Assembly (NCBI GenBank): GCA_963971285.1
Contig: OZ020259.1
Coordinates: 3,472,001 to 3,536,000, forward strand
DNA from: Astropecten irregularis
Taxonomy: Eukaryota; Echinodermata; Asteroidea; Paxillosida; Astropectinidae
DNA: 64,000 nucleotides
Direction of reading: 5' to 3'
Below, piece by piece: positions 21,697-34,496 of the stretch (position 1 is its first letter; every line of letters begins with the position of its first letter). The notes below the pieces were generated by a model. It was not told the DNA's origin. It was given only the letters and a program-made list of their open reading frames with translations, and did not search any database. The position numbers and the translations under genes were made by a program.

Positions 21697-22795
21697 ACCG
21701 CAAGTTCATAGAGTTAAAGTTGTCTTGTATTTTCTTTGCATGCTGCTGTCATTTTTTATCAGTATTTCACCTTCTGTTGGGGTTTAACTTTTATTTCGTT
21801 GTTCATTGCAGAATCAGACATCACCTTGCCATTTACGGATACGATCTGTTCATGCCATCACTATGCCCGCTGTGACATTGCAAATTGGACACTTAAAATG
21901 TCAACAAAGATTTTGATCTTTTTTAAAATAGAAAACCACAAATAAAGAATACAGGGGACAAGGTAATTGGTAGGGAATCTAAAAAGAGTATTTAGTTTTC
22001 AGTCATTATAGGTGAACTTGCACGCAATGGTATACAATGCGTTTATTGACACGCGAGTTCAAAGGAGCGTAACCAATTTTTAAGTAAATATAAACATTTA
22101 GATAAAAATCAGATTGGTACTATCCAAACCCACCATGCAAAAAACATCTGATCGAGCGTTGAGTTTATGTAATCAAACCCCGCGGCGTGTTGTTTTTTCT
22201 GAATCCGTCGAGATTTTTTAACATAGCTACGGTCAAGTTCAGTGACTCATGGACTGGGTAATTACACCTGCAGTTCATCTGTATATCTAGCTGCGCCATC
22301 AGGATATCGCCAGCTGCATTGTGCATGGTCCCGTCTTGATATAGTGCTGCCTCAACTCACAACCTCTGGCACAGAAGCTAAAAGCTTGCAGCCCTCAACC
22401 ATTAGCTGCAAAAGGTAAAACTCTTTTCTAACTCTTGTTGATGAATTTGGAGGAGAGACACTAATTGTATACTGCGAACAGAACTACTGTGACCTTTAAA
22501 TCAACACGATCTGAACCGCGCATGAAGATGACTTTAACCCGGATCGGCCTCTAAGTAAAGGTTCGTATGATATCTATCTAGAGTGGTTTTGTAATGGGGT
22601 TCTCGCACAATGTAAAAGTTACGAAAGGAATACAAGTTCGCCGTGGGCGGTGTCGGGTAATCATCGTTAATAGTATATGGTGTTACGAATTTTGACATTA
22701 TAGAAGTATCAGACCAATATTACGACAAAATTGACGCTGTGAGTAGCTATAATTGCAATAAGTATCAATTCCTGCAAATAATGATAACCTCACTA

Positions 22796-22892
22796 TACAG
22801 TGTGTCCCCCTTATACAGTGTTTTCAGCTATTTTTCTAGCTAAAAACATTTTTTTTTAATGGGTATCGTATTTTGGGGGACACATTGTATAA
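22796..22892. repeat. Short palindromic element
   Basis: TACAGTGTGTCCCCC at one end and GGGGGACACATTGTA at the other, about 95 bases in all. Confidence 0.65.
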
Positions 22893-23043
22893 TAACAGTT
22901 TGAATTTTGGCAAGCTTAACATCAAGCTTAGTTACAAGATTTTGCTATGATATGTATAATTATAATCCAAACTACATGAAAGATATTACTCAAAACTATA
23001 TAATATTACGTTTCCAGCTTGAATACAAAATCTCCAAGGCAAC

Positions 23044-26000
23044 ATGAAACCCGAGGAAACCAATGGCAACAAGGAGAAAGAAGTCGTAGAGGTCGCAGAG
23101 AATGAGGGCGCCAGCCGGGACCCCGAACTCCTCCCAGATGAGCAATGCTGCTGTGGCTTCTTGCAGCGTTTCGCTTCGCCGTATATCTTCGGTACCCTGG
23201 CGTGCTCCATCAATTTCTTCCAGGCTGCAGCATCCACCGGCACAGGGTAATGAGTCTTTTGGCCAAAGGCATTTCACCCCAGCTCAGGAAGACCCATAAG
23301 GGATTACAAATGTTCCTAATTCAAAAAGTAGGGCCAATGCATTTATACCCAAGATCCTATAGCTGGGCGAGATAGACTATTCTCTTTCAAAATCACGCGC
23401 AACCAGACGAAGTACGCACAGGCAGTCATTTTAGTGAGGAAGACACAGTAACAGTCATCCGTGAAAACTTCAGTCCCATATGGTGCCCACTTTAATAGGA
23501 AACAGCGAAAAAACGACCACAGTATTTCTTAAGTCTTTTCTCTTTTATTTTTGAACTTTGAAAAATCAAAAATACTTTTAATCAGTATATACTCTTCTCT
23601 GGATAAATACAGCATTTCAGGCAGAAACATTTCAACGGTATGTTTCTACCATCACCATCTTTATACCCTGTAAGTTATAGGTAAATCTGTGAAGATTTCT
23701 GTTTGGTATGCTGCAAAAGTATGATACTAAATTTAATCAGTTTGAATTAGTGGTATTTGTGTGTGATTATAGACCATGTGTGTCATAAAGGTGATGTTGT
23801 TTGTGTTTTTAGAGGTGGAGTCTTAAGTACGATCGAGAAACGGTTCCAGATAAAGACATCGGAACTGGCTCCTTTTCTGATCGTCAACGATATAATCAGC
23901 GTGATCATGGTGTTGTTTGTGGCGTACTACGGTCACACCGGGCACCGGCCTAGGATCATCGGGGGAGGCAGCCTTCTGATCGGTATAGGTCTGCTGCTCT
24001 GCACGCTGCCTCAGTTCGTCTACGAGACGCCGTCGCAGTTCTCGCTGGACAACGGACGGGATGGCAACGGCTCGGCATACGAACAAACTGTGTATCAGGT
24101 AGGCTTTTTTCTGTAATGTCGATTGTTTATTATGTATTCCTTTTCAAACACATCTATAGCATGAGCAATATTTAAATCAAATGTACAGGCCATGCACTAA
24201 AGTGGAACTCTGACAAAAAAAAGAAAGATAAAATGTACCACTCCTGATGAGCCTATTATAACAAAGCAGCAACAACAGTTTGGCCACACTACCTTGAGTT
24301 CGACAAACCAGACTAGTAGGCCACAGCTCCCCCATTATGTATATATACCCCTAACATTATGTATTCTGTTGTACCCAAACTAAATAAATATTTTATGAAA
24401 ATAAAACCTTCAGAGGAACTGTTGCACCAAAAAAATACGTATCCCTTCCTTTTGCCCTACCCAATACTTTTCCTAACTTTTCATGTGCATGAGCATTCTC
24501 CACACTATTAAATTAACAGGAGGCTTCAGGTTGACAATGTGTTATTGTTTCAATTGTAGATTTGTACGGTAAATAATGCCACGACTCCCCCATGTACCGA
24601 AGACGAAGAAAAAGGCTCTGGATCATTACTGTGGCAGGCATCTTTCATCATTGTCGGCCAAATACTCGTTGGCTTCGGAGCGGCACCTCTCTTACCTCTA
24701 GCTATCACATACATGGACGATGCACTGGATCGAACCTCAACATCGGTTTATGTAGGTGAGTCCGTTGTGAGGGTGAGGCTGTGTCACGATGGGTTGATCG
24801 TGTGCGGTTTGGGTAGGACCGTGCCCGTGGATGTTTATGTTTATGTAAGTTTTTTCCCATATTATGAGGCTTTGCGTGAAGTTGTATGCATCAGTGATTC
24901 TGCATAATGGCCTGTGTGAGGCTTCTTGAGGCTATGTATGTGAGGCTCAGTATGATTGTGTGCACATCTGTATGCATGTTATGATTTTTTTTTAGCAATG
25001 CTCTCCATGATGCTGAGGCTCTGCGTAATGTATATTTGCGTGACGCTCTCCGTGTTTTTTTTTTGAGGTTCTTTGTGAGGTTCTGTGTGAGGTTCTGCAT
25101 GAGGTTTTATGTGAGGTTTTGTGTGAGGTTCTGCGTGAGGTTGTGTGAGGTTCCGCGTTAGGTTCTGTGTGAGGTTCTTTGTGAGGTTTTGTGTGAGGTT
25201 CTGCGTGAGGCTTTGTGTGAGGTTCTACATGAGGTTCTGTGTGAGGTATTGCATGAGGTTCTGTGTGAGATTCTGCATGAGGTTTTGTGTGAAGTTCTTC
25301 GTGAGGTTATGTATGAGGTCCTGCATGAGGCTCTCCGTGAGGTTCTGTGCGAGGCTCTTCTTGAGGTTCTGTGCGAAGCTCTGCGTGAGTTTCTGCGCGA
25401 GGCTCTGCGTGAGGCTCTGCGTGAAGTATTGCGTTAGGCTCTGCGTGAGGCTCTGTGTGAGACTCTGTGTGAGGATTTGCGTGAACCTCTCAACTTATGT
25501 TGAAATGATATTCTGCATACCCTATGTATGATGTTTCCAGTGAGGATAAATGAGCCTCTTTGCTTCGGGATCCACGGGTAACAATAATCAAATGACAGAG
25601 ACATATATCTTCTGAATAAAAATAATAATAATTTTGATGACTATGCATACACAGCATGTTCCTTCATAGCAACCTCGCTTGGACCCCTACTTGGTTTCGG
25701 CGTCAGCAGTATCAGTCTGACCACCCACGCCGATTTCTACAAAGGGCCGGTCAGCGCCCAGCCTGACGACCCGAACTGGCTGGGTGCTTGGTGGCTGACC
25801 TACGCCGTGACCGGTCTGCCTATTCTCCTACTCGGACTACCCATCTGTCTCTTCCCCAAGAGCATGAATCGGCGACCGATGAAAAGGGAGGAGAGTCAGA
25901 AAGAGGCGTTGGACGCCTTTGGAGGCGAAGGTGAGGCAAGAGGCGCAGAGGATACCGAGGAAAGCGGTCACTTGGCGAGAATGTACCGTCTGGGCGCCCA

Positions 26001-29000
26001 CAGGCCAGGGCAAGCAACCTTTGCATACATCAAAGGTAAATTAACATAGCCCTACTAGGCAGTAGGCAGGTGATAAATCCCATTAAATACATTCAAATCA
26101 GACTTTTAATAATGGTACCGATGTTCATTGTTGGATTTTTTTTCCTTTGCTCATGTCAGGATTCCTTAGCGCTGTCCGTCGCCTTGTAACCAACATGGCG
26201 TTTATTTCGTTGGTGCTGGGAATATGCTCACTGTTGGCGTCGCTGTACGGCCGTTTGGTCTTCATGGCCAAATATCTAGAGGTGGAGTTTAGTCTCTCTG
26301 CATCTACAGCACCCTTGTTATTCGGTAATGTACATTTGTCTTCTTTCAGTACATGATGATGATGCTGTTGATGTTGTTGCTACTACTGATGCTACTGTTG
26401 AGACAATTCTGTGCAGTTAACTAACAATCATCCGACAACATGACTTCTTTTTCACCCCAGCTGTCATGCTGACCCCTGGCGCGCTGTTCGGCAGTCTGAT
26501 CGGTGGATACGTGGTCAAGAAGATGAAGCTGACCAAGAAGGGAATGGCCAGAATGATGGTCATCATCAAGCCCTTCTCCTTCCTCCTGGCTCCCATGCTC
26601 CTTTTCCTCGGGTGCTACAATCTAGACATTGCTGGTATCACGATGGCATATCCTTCCATGAACACGTGAGCATATTCAACAAACTCATTCAAGAAGGCCA
26701 TAGACAGAACCTTCTAATCATCCCTACGACCTCTCCCGATGCGTTTATGCCCAGTAGGGTCCTGCATCGTAGATATTCAGATTCAGATTCAGATTCAGAT
26801 CAGGTCCCTTGGTGGTGACATTGCTTAGGGGAATATTTGACTTCATAATACACGGGTTTACACTTCGGCGGCCATCTTAGATTTTGATCGCAACTTCAAA
26901 ACGAGGCACTTCCACGCATGCGCACTTTTCGAAGTGTGAACCCGTCCATTGTCGAAGACAATACACGGGTTTACACTTCGGCGGTTTTGATCACGACTTC
27001 AAGACGAGGCACTGTCACACATGCGCACTTTCCGAAGTGTAAACCCGTGTATTCTTATTGATGTCATCCTTTTTTTGAACATCAAGTTTTCATTTCCAAT
27101 ATAAAGTACGATCCCTTGAATACATCACACGCAGAAAACAAATAAATCGTCACCATTATAACAGTTTCTTTGCAAATTCGTGCAAAAAGGACAATGGGAC
27201 CGCCATTAAGCCTGGACGTAGATTGCAACGCTCACTGCGCATGTCCATCTGACTACACGCCCATATGTGGATCTGACGGCATCACGTACGCCACGCCCTG
27301 TCATGCCGGTTGCCAGGAGACGGTAAACGGGAAGCTGCAGGGTGACCCAGATGAGAATATTACGGTGAGAGTTTCATGACTTCATGTGTGATGAGAGTCG
27401 AATACAGATTTCTTTGGATAATATAAAGAGATGGGAGCCTATCTAAAAATAGCCTACAGGCAATTCCCAATAGAGCGCCCCAAGAGTTTGCAACGCGTTG
27501 GCCATATCGCCAATCACATTGTGAAGAAACTGTCTGCCGTGCCCAATGCATAAAAAGCGTCGACAGATTCTGCGCATTGGGATTGGCCAACGCGTTGCAA
27601 ACTCTTGGGGCAAACTATTGAATCGTCCGTGTCCACTGGCTGTACATCTAAGGTTTCAGCGAAACGACTTTTATCGACGACTACTATGTCAATTGGCGAG
27701 TAAAAAAAACGGGAAAGGCTCAATGTGCGCTGCCTAAATCAGTATTTTGTAACCCTCAACAAAAACACAAGGGAACTGACGGAATTTAAAGCCATTTAAA
27801 AGTCAACAAAAGAAAACTGACTGGAGCGGGATTCGAACCAGCGACCTCAGGAATCCGTACCAGCGCTCTTGCCAACTGACCGTAATGTTGGTCACTTAAT
27901 ACTGGGCGTGGTTTCATGGTTTCTGACTGTCAAACTGCCAAAACTGTTCTTTGTTCACTTTTCAAGTCGTATTTTATGTTCGCATAGATCTACAGCGAGT
28001 GTAGCTGCATCGGCGCATCCAGTCAACCCAACCAACTCGGCTTGATCGGAGACTACGAGCACGTGGCCACATCAGGGGAATGTCTAGGCAGTTGCGCTAC
28101 GCTGATTCCCTACGTTGCATCAATAATGGTGGTAACTCTGTTGAACAACATACTCAGCAATCCTGGATTTATGCTACAGCTTAGGTAAGGCCAGGGGCCA
28201 ATTTCATAAAACTGTTAAGCACAAAAAATTGCTAAGCATGACATTTCTGTCTTAATAAAAACAGGGTTAACAACCAAATGTCCACGTGTTGTGTATCACT
28301 TGTGATTGTTCTTTGGTTGTTGTTCGCTGACCATGAATATCAAATGGAATTTTCAATGATGGCCTTGTTTTATTGGGCGACACATTTTTGTGCTAAGCAA
28401 ATTTTTGTGCTTAACAGTTTTATGAAATTGGCCCCTGACCACGTGGCTCTGCTTACCGTTAGCTAAAATCGAAGCCTTATACCGAAGATTATATTAGCGC
28501 TACACGCAAGATGGATAATTGTAAATGCTCAGGGACCAATTGGAGACTTTTGGGAACCGGTCTTCAAGTCAACAACCCACACGCATGCGCAAAACAACTT
28601 GCGCGTGCTCACAATTGCTTGCGCGTGCGCTGTTGACTTGAAGCCCGGTTCTCCACAGTCTCCCATTATTTCATAGAGCTGCTTAAACACAAAATGTGCA
28701 TTTGATGTTAATTACTGCTTTTGTAGTCTGGGTCCTTGCTGAAGACTCTTGGGGTGCTCTCTACTCTAGGCAAGGCTTTACTGAGGGTAAAAGTATTGCC
28801 TTTCCATACTTGCGCTAGATAATTCGAAGGACCTGCAGCATAATTGCAATGGTTTAGTTAATACCACACTGCGCTCTGTTGTTGACTAGAGACCGGTTCT
28901 CCAAAGTCTCCCATTTCACACAACAACGATCTTTGCCGAATTCTCATTATTTTTTGTCAATATTTCTCTCTTTTTTTTTTAATCATTAGATTAGTGGAGG

Positions 29001-30432
29001 ACGACGATCGCTCGGTGGCTGTTGGATTCACAACGATGTTACTTCGTCTGTTAGGTAGGCCTACATTATGCTGTATTTCATCGATCCCAACGTAAACTGC
29101 CGAACACAACAAAACAGGTTTTGCCCCAAAAACATGGACATCTACTGTCGGACTTAGAAAGTGCATTTTGAAAATATCGTGATGATCTTTGAGATCTTGA
29201 CTTCTTCCAAAGGTCATTTTGTCTTGTTTTCTTCATCTAAAAAAAAATAGAAATCATTATTAGATAACAAACAAAAACAATGGGAGACTTTTGCAGAGTC
29301 GGTCTTGAGTCAACAGCGCACGCGCAAACCATGCTTGTGCAATTATGAGCATGCGCGCGTTGTATTGCGCGTGCGTGCTCGTGCGCAGTTGACTCAAGAC
29401 CGACTCTCCAAAAGTCTCCTTTTATTGGAACGAAAATTGCAATCCAAGCTTGTCAGCGAGTTTTACTACAAGTGTCCGAGGAGGCCCGAAGACCCGAAGG
29501 CCCGAAGGCCCGAAGACCAAGAAGGCCCGAAGGCCCGAAGACCCGAAGGCCCGAAGGCAGGATCTAAGTTAATGTTCGCTTTCCATGCCAGGAAATCAAT
29601 CATCTAATTTGTATTTCGTCAGTTTTCTTGTCTTCTTTTTATACTTGTCTCCCCTTGATTCATTCACTGATATTATCCATTTCCCATCATCGTCGCAGCA
29701 TTTATTCCTTCGCCCATCTACTTCGGCGCAGCCATCCAACAGACTTGTCTCCTTCTCCAGTCGTCGTGCGGTAAGACCGGCAACTGCCTGGTGTATGACA
29801 TCGTCAACTTCAGATACACATTCAATGGGCTACTCATTGGATTGGAGGTGTTGGCGCTCATTCTGTTTATCGTCTGCTATTTCCTGGTGAAGGAGACTAA
29901 GCTACCGGTACGTGCAATGTAGAGGGCGTACTTTATTAACTGATGTTAAATAGTTATGTTGTTAACCAAATAGCTCCTCACAGCGTCAACCGTGAAAGAG
30001 TTCAGTAATTAAGACCAACAGTCTGAAAGCATTGCAAAACAGACACTGTTGGTCAACAAAACTGCACCTGCCTTTTTATCATACACGGGGTTATAACTAT
30101 TAACACGATCTCGAGTTCAGTTAATACATGTCCAATTGGGGACTTTGGAGAACCGGTCTTCAACAGTCAACAGCGCACGCGCACGCGCACGCGCACGCAA
30201 TTGTGAGCATGCGCACGTTGTTTTGCGCGTTCGCTGTTGACTATTCTCCAAAGTCGTATTTGGCCCAGAGGTCTTTGGTTTTGGATTTTTTATAATCTCA
30301 TTTGTATGTGCTTTTGTCCCCTTACAGGAGCAGGATTCGATCAATCAGAAAGATGAAGAAGGACTGTCTGATCATTCTGGAGTCACTGGGAACCAGAAAA
30401 CAAAGATGGCGTCCAGTGACACTCATGTTTAA
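23044..30432 (+). CDS. SLCO-B: organic anion transporter (OATP/SLCO family), 11 exons
   Basis: Exons: 23044-23246, 23813-24098, 24560-24755, 25655-26035, 26160-26324, 26461-26665, 27190-27364, 27988-28184, 28990-29054, 29699-29907, 30328-30432; these join to about 728 aa with every phase matching SLCO-A. It is the closest paralogue of A: same 12-helix plan, a Kazal-like loop in exons 7-8 and CGKTGNCLVYD before TM12. The C-tail ends DTHV, a PDZ-ligand-like end. TM3 ends TLPQF, with Gln where most OATPs have His. A TTTCCAG acceptor at 23017 just upstream suggests a 5'UTR exon starting at 23018. Intron 3 carries a minisatellite; introns 8-10 carry F3 palindromes. Expected function as for SLCO-A; substrate unknown. 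Confidence 0.9.
23445..23734 (-). repeat. F1 MITE, truncated, in SLCO-B intron 1
   Basis: Inner F1 blocks (AACAGTCATCCGTGAAAA, GTTTCTACCATCACCATC) and the end AAGTATGATACTAAATTTAA. The left end is lost. Confidence 0.65.
25063..25495 (+). repeat. 12-base minisatellite in SLCO-B intron 3
   Basis: About 35 imperfect copies of TTCTGTGTGAGG. The period is a multiple of three, so long open frames of CVRF-type repeats arise; they are not protein evidence. Confidence 0.9.
25655..26035 (+). CDS. SLCO-B exon 4: TM5-TM6 with OATP signature
   Basis: It encodes TM5, then DDPNWLGAWWLTY. The usual GAWWxGF reads GAWWLTY, so the Gly-Phe of the signature is replaced by Thr-Tyr, unlike A, C and D. The central cytoplasmic loop is Glu-rich and ends in AYIKG across the junction. 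Confidence 0.9.
26847..27055. repeat. Two tandem copies of a palindromic element
   Basis: Each copy runs from AATACACGGGTTTACACTTC to its inverse (26847-26945 and 26960-27055). Only the second keeps the complete right end. Located in SLCO-B intron 6. Confidence 0.8.
27190..27364 (+). CDS. SLCO-B exon 7: Kazal-like loop
   Basis: Core YTPICGSDGITYATPC preceded by CNAHCAC and followed by HAGC, ending in an N-I-T sequon split from exon 8. The acceptor AAAAAG lacks a strong pyrimidine tract but is fixed by frame and by alignment with SLCO-A. Confidence 0.88.
27465..27620. repeat. F10 palindromic element
   Basis: Arms CCCCAAGAGTTTGCAACGCG and CGCGTTGCAAACTCTTGGGG; SLCO-B intron 7. Confidence 0.8.
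27822..27965 (-). mobile_element. tRNA-derived SINE, minus strand
   Basis: The complement carries the same tRNA-like head (GGGATTCGAACCAGCGACCT is its B-box side) and the same flank TGGTTTC-TGACTG as the pair at 58150-58707. No functional anticodon arm. Confidence 0.65.
28190..28436. repeat. F4 palindromic element
   Basis: Ends CAGGGGCCAATTTCATAAA and TTTATGAAATTGGCCCCTG. The interior block CGCTGACCATGAATATCAAA is shared with 34500 and 54902. Confidence 0.8.
28537..28667. repeat. F3 element in SLCO-B intron 8
   Basis: Inverted arms around a GCGCGTGCTCACAATTGC core. A right-end fragment of the same family (28878-28915) sits 75 bases before exon 9. Confidence 0.8.
29279..29424. repeat. F3 element in SLCO-B intron 9
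   Basis: Full palindrome with GAGTCGGTCTTGAGTCAACA and its inverse. Confidence 0.8.
29479..29562 (+). repeat. 10-base minisatellite 'GGCCCGAAGA'
   Basis: About eight copies of GGCCCGAAGA-like units with AGACC variants, directly after the F3 element. Confidence 0.8.
30134..30257. repeat. F3 element, 70 bp before SLCO-B exon 11
   Basis: Same core and arms; the terminal TCTCCCATT is degraded to AGTCGTAT. Confidence 0.7.
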
Positions 30433-30548
30433 CCACCACTGACGTCACCAGACGTCCCAGATGAGGCACGTTTTCCGGACTTTTGCGGTGTTTTACGCTC
30501 CGACATATTCAACACGTGATTGAATGTGATGCTCGGCGAAGATACAGT

Positions 30549-30903
30549 ACATAATTGGTAATATACCCAAACAGAAATGTTTACATATTTACGTATTTTT
30601 TTCAGGATAATAGAGATGGTCCTGGTAGAACCATAGGCCTACAGTTAAAATATTTCCACCTAAAATGGTGTTTAGTTATCCAGGAATTAGTCAAACAAAG
30701 ACCGAAAACAGTTTTGATATCGGGGTAATATAAAAACCATTCTTTATGTTTAAGAAAAATTGAGTCGGGTTTTCGCTATTTTCCCGTGACTCAGATGTCC
30801 GATTGAGCTCAAATTTTCACAGGTTTATTATTTCATGTACATGTTTGATCAGACAATGCGTGAGTGCTGTTCTGTGACCTAAACCAATCATTATACCTTT
30901 AAA
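30549..30903 (+). repeat. F1-related variant element
   Basis: Starts like F1 but its right half contains ACTCAGATGTCCGATTGAGC. A sister copy with TTAA ends lies at 42089-42454. Confidence 0.6.
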
Positions 30904-31343
30904 AAATTGATTTCCCGAACAGGACGAATTTGGGGCATTTGTAAATGAATCTTCGATATTGAAATTCTTTATAATAGAATAAATTATTACTGACCTGTTC
31001 ATTTCCGTAGCAATGTAAAAAAAGTAATTGATAGATTAAGGATAACATAAGTTAACAAAGGGGTGCTTTAAAGGCTTCCTTTAACAGGACTCATGTTTTC
31101 CCTCGCTGAAGATCTGTTTGTTTTCCCATTCTACACCTAATATACAATAATTTGCTCCTCAAATATTGTTTTGCTATTATTATGAAATACCTATAATCTG
31201 TATGTATTTCAACGTTTTCAGTAACATAATAAAAATATTAAATGTCACGATTTAACTGAGCATTACACGTCAACTATTTTGGGTGGAATTTTGGGTGAGA
31301 GCGAAACATTCCATTTACCTTTTTTTCCCGTGATTACATTTTC

Positions 31344-31488
31344 AATGGGAGACTTTGGAGAAGCGGTCTTCAAGTCAACAGCGCACGCGCACGCACGCGC
31401 AAAACAAAGCGCGCATGCTCACAATTGCGCGCGCATGGTTTGCGCGTGCGCTGTTGACTTGAAGACTGGTTCTCCAAAGTCTCCCATT
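31344..31488. repeat. F3 palindromic element, intergenic
   Basis: Complete copy with AATGGGAGACTTTGGAGA and TCTCCAAAGTCTCCCATT ends. Confidence 0.85.
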
Positions 31489-31572
31489 AGAATAGTTAAT
31501 AGTTTTTTCCTCACCCCAGTTTGGCTTTGAAATATCACAAGTAATAGAATGGGAAGAAAACCATGTCTTCTG

Positions 31573-31695
31573 GGGTCGATTTCACGAAGCCCTATGATCG
31601 ATCGTAACTCTAGTTACGATGGATTAAAACCCATCGCATCCTACGTAGAGCTGCATTGCATCATATGTCTTACGATTGATGTAAGTAAGGTTTGA
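31573..31695 (+). repeat. F8 element, half copy
   Basis: TGGGGTCGATTTCACGAAGC followed by CGATCGTAACT words; the right end is missing. Confidence 0.55.
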
Positions 31696-31764
31696 AGTTT
31701 TGCATGGTGGAGACACTAGAGAGAGTAAGGCTTGCGGTAACACCATGTATCAAAATCTCTTTTA

Positions 31765-31975
31765 GAAAGATGTGTGGTCCTGAAAAGGACCGATGAGAGT
31801 GGATTCTCGACGTTTCGACTAGTGTGCTCTAGTCGTCTTCAGGAGAGAGAGGATAACTAGAGCACACTAGTCGAAACGTCGAGAATCCACTCTAATCGGT
31901 CCTTTTAAGGACCACACATCTTTCTAAAAGAGATTTTTATACATGGTGTCATCGCAAGCCTTACTCTCTCCACGA
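31765..31975. repeat. F6-related hairpin
   Basis: Arms around CTCGACGTTTCGACTAGTG and its inverse, then a tail ATACATGGTGTCATCGCAAG like that of F6. Confidence 0.7.
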
Positions 31976-32294
31976 CTGATATAGTGAGTTACATTGAGTT
32001 TAGTGAAATCATTTTTGAAATCGTCGACCCCTGGGGTGGGGTAAGTTGATGATCATAAAATACGGGGACAAGGACGACGAATTACCAGGGGTCACGTTTA
32101 TTTCCATGTTTATATTGAAGGGGCCCCCGCATAGAAACTCCTTTACTGTAGTATAATATACCTACTATCCGTATAGTGTTGGCTTGGGTGGTCCTATAGA
32201 CGCCTAAGGGTCAGTATGGTATAAAGTGCAAGTTTAGGACAGACATTGTACAAATGTTTAAATTACCATATTGCAATATGAGAAGACATACGTA

Positions 32295-32663
32295 TTAAAG
32301 GTAGTATCATATTTTGGTAAGATATCAAAACAGAAATCTTCACAAATTTACTTTTAACTTACAGGATATGAGGATGGTGGTGGTAGAAACATAACGTTAA
32401 GAATTTTCCACCTGAAATGGTGTATTTATCCAGAAATTAGTAAAACAACGACCGAAATCTGTTTGATCTTTTAAAAGATCAAAAATAAGACAGAAGATAC
32501 TTAAGAAATACTGTGACCGTTTTTCACTGTTTTCTCAAAAAGTGGGGAGCGTATGGGACTGAAATGTTCACAGATGACTGTTACGTCCCTGTATCTTCCT
32601 TGATATATTTGCCCATGAATCTGCATTTCTTTGACAAAAACCAAAGTATGACATTACCTTTAA
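32295..32663 (+). repeat. F1 MITE, near-complete
   Basis: TTAA at both ends, TIR AAGGTAGTATCATATTTTGG and its inverse, with a central TTTTAAAAGATC palindrome. Confidence 0.85.
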
Positions 32664-33092
32664 AAACTGATGTAAAGTACATTTTTCACACGAATTAAAA
32701 AGTCTACGTTATAAACCATGAAGTTGCTAGCTGCAGTAAACTTTTTAAAGAGCCCCTCTCGTAATAATAAAAAAAAAAGCTATAACAATAAAAAGCGCGG
32801 CAAAACAGAACAAAACGACTAAAAACTGGCACTAGGGAAAAACCAACCAGCTTCACGAGGTGCTACCGATGTGTCCAGGTCTGGGCTTCGAAATAAAAAC
32901 CAACATAACAACAAGTATTGCTGATGTGGCAGGGGTTAAGGTGTCTCTGGCAGTGTAATTATGTATACGCGCTCACAAAACATTGGTATGAAATTACATC
33001 CTCGAAGAGTTAGGTATGGTGAACAAGAGGCCTAATTTGGGGGGTGAAAATGAGCCATAAAGTCGCGTAAAGGACCAACAATGAACTTCTAC

Positions 33093-33431
33093 TTAAAGGT
33101 AGTATCATACTTTGGTAAGAAACAAAAACAGAAAATATTCACAGATTTACGTATAACTTACAGGTTATGAAGATGGTGCTGGTAGAAGCATACCGTTAAA
33201 ATGTTCCGCCTGAAATGGTGTATTTATCAAGAAATTAGTAAAAGAACGACCGAAGATTAAAAATAAAGGAGAAAATACTTAAGAAATACTGTGGCCGTTT
33301 TTCACTGTTTTCTCAAAAAGTTGGCACCGTATGGGACTGAAAATTTCACAGATAACCTTTACTGTATCTGTCTTGATATTTTTGCACATGAATCTCCATT
33401 TCTTTAACAAAAAGTATGATATTACCTTTAA
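33093..33431 (+). repeat. F1 MITE
   Basis: TTAA ends and TIR AAGGTAGTATCATACTTTGG; the central palindrome is shortened. Confidence 0.85.
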
Positions 33432-33772
33432 CACGGTAATGTGTTGCGAAACTTCTGCAAAACGAATTTAGTAAAAATCAAGTCATATTCACCATTCTCA
33501 TGGAGGGCGGGAAAATCAATACCATAAATCATTTGTGTGTGCTTTATTTGTATAAACTGAACTTTTGGCGACTTGTTTAGCCAACTGATTCGGTAGGAAC
33601 AACCCTAGGCGTGAATTACTGATGGATTGACTGTAAATGTTATTTATGAGCCATTTGTGAGGCGTGTGCAGTATACAAAGTATTGACATTCAGAACTTGA
33701 ACCACCACCATTCGTTTACCGGTGGGTTAGCTAAGCTGTGTAATTCTGTAAGTAAATCTTGATCAATATTTG

Positions 33773-34047
33773 TTAAAGGTAATATCATACTTTGGTTTTT
33801 ATCAATGAAATGCAGATTCATGGGCAAAAATACCGAGACAGATACAGTAACAGTCATCTGTGAAAATTTCTGTCCCATAGGATGCCCACTTTTTGAGGAA
33901 ACAGTGAAAAACATAAAATCTGGATAAATACACAATTTCAGGCGGAAACATTATAACGGTATGTTTTTACCACCACCATCTTCGTACCCTGTAAATCTGT
34001 GAAAATTTATGTTTTGGTTTCTTACCAAAGTATGATACTACATTTAA
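33773..34047 (-). repeat. F1 MITE, internally deleted, followed by a decayed copy
   Basis: TTAA ends, reverse orientation. A further degraded forward copy lies in 34085-34340. Confidence 0.8.
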
Positions 34048-34496
34048 GTTTCGTTTGCCTCTAAATTACACGAAGAATTTGTGAAAAGTTTCTGCTTGAA
34101 ATGCTGTATTTATCTAGAAAAGTGTAAAACTTTAGGTGACCAAGAACAATTGTGATCTTTAACAGATGAAAAATAACGGTGGAGGATTAAACAAAAAATA
34201 CTGTGGGAGTTTTTCACTGTTTTATAAAAAAAAATGTGGGCACCGTATGGGACTGACAATTTCACAGATGTCTGTTATACTTCCATGAGAGTTTTGCCCA
34301 TGAATCTGCTTTTGACGTTAGCCAAAATGTGTAATTTTCAGTGCGAGTCGATTCTTTTTGTATGATTCTTTTGATCATTTATCTTGGGTTTCGTTAGCCT
34401 CTAATAATACAGGGAGAATTCATGGAGATATATTTTCTGCAGATTTTGTGAAACAGAATGAATTGCTGTAAAAAAAACCATTTGGTTCGGAGGTAT

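Larger units (their letters stand above)
18587..23017. other. AT-rich intergenic region before SLCO-B
   Basis: No gene or clear poly(A) signal was recognised. 18587-20079 shows nothing beyond AT-rich sequence. Then come a 59-base tandem duplication, an F5 copy, an inverted-repeat element (20806-20945), an F9 element (21316-21696) and a short 'TACAGTGTGTCCCCC' palindrome. 21700-22790 shows nothing recognisable. Confidence 0.6.

Noticed and set aside
25145..25531. 128-codon open frame of CVRF-type repeats
   Set aside because: It lies wholly in the 12-base minisatellite within SLCO-B intron 3; neighbouring frames are also open because the period is a multiple of three.
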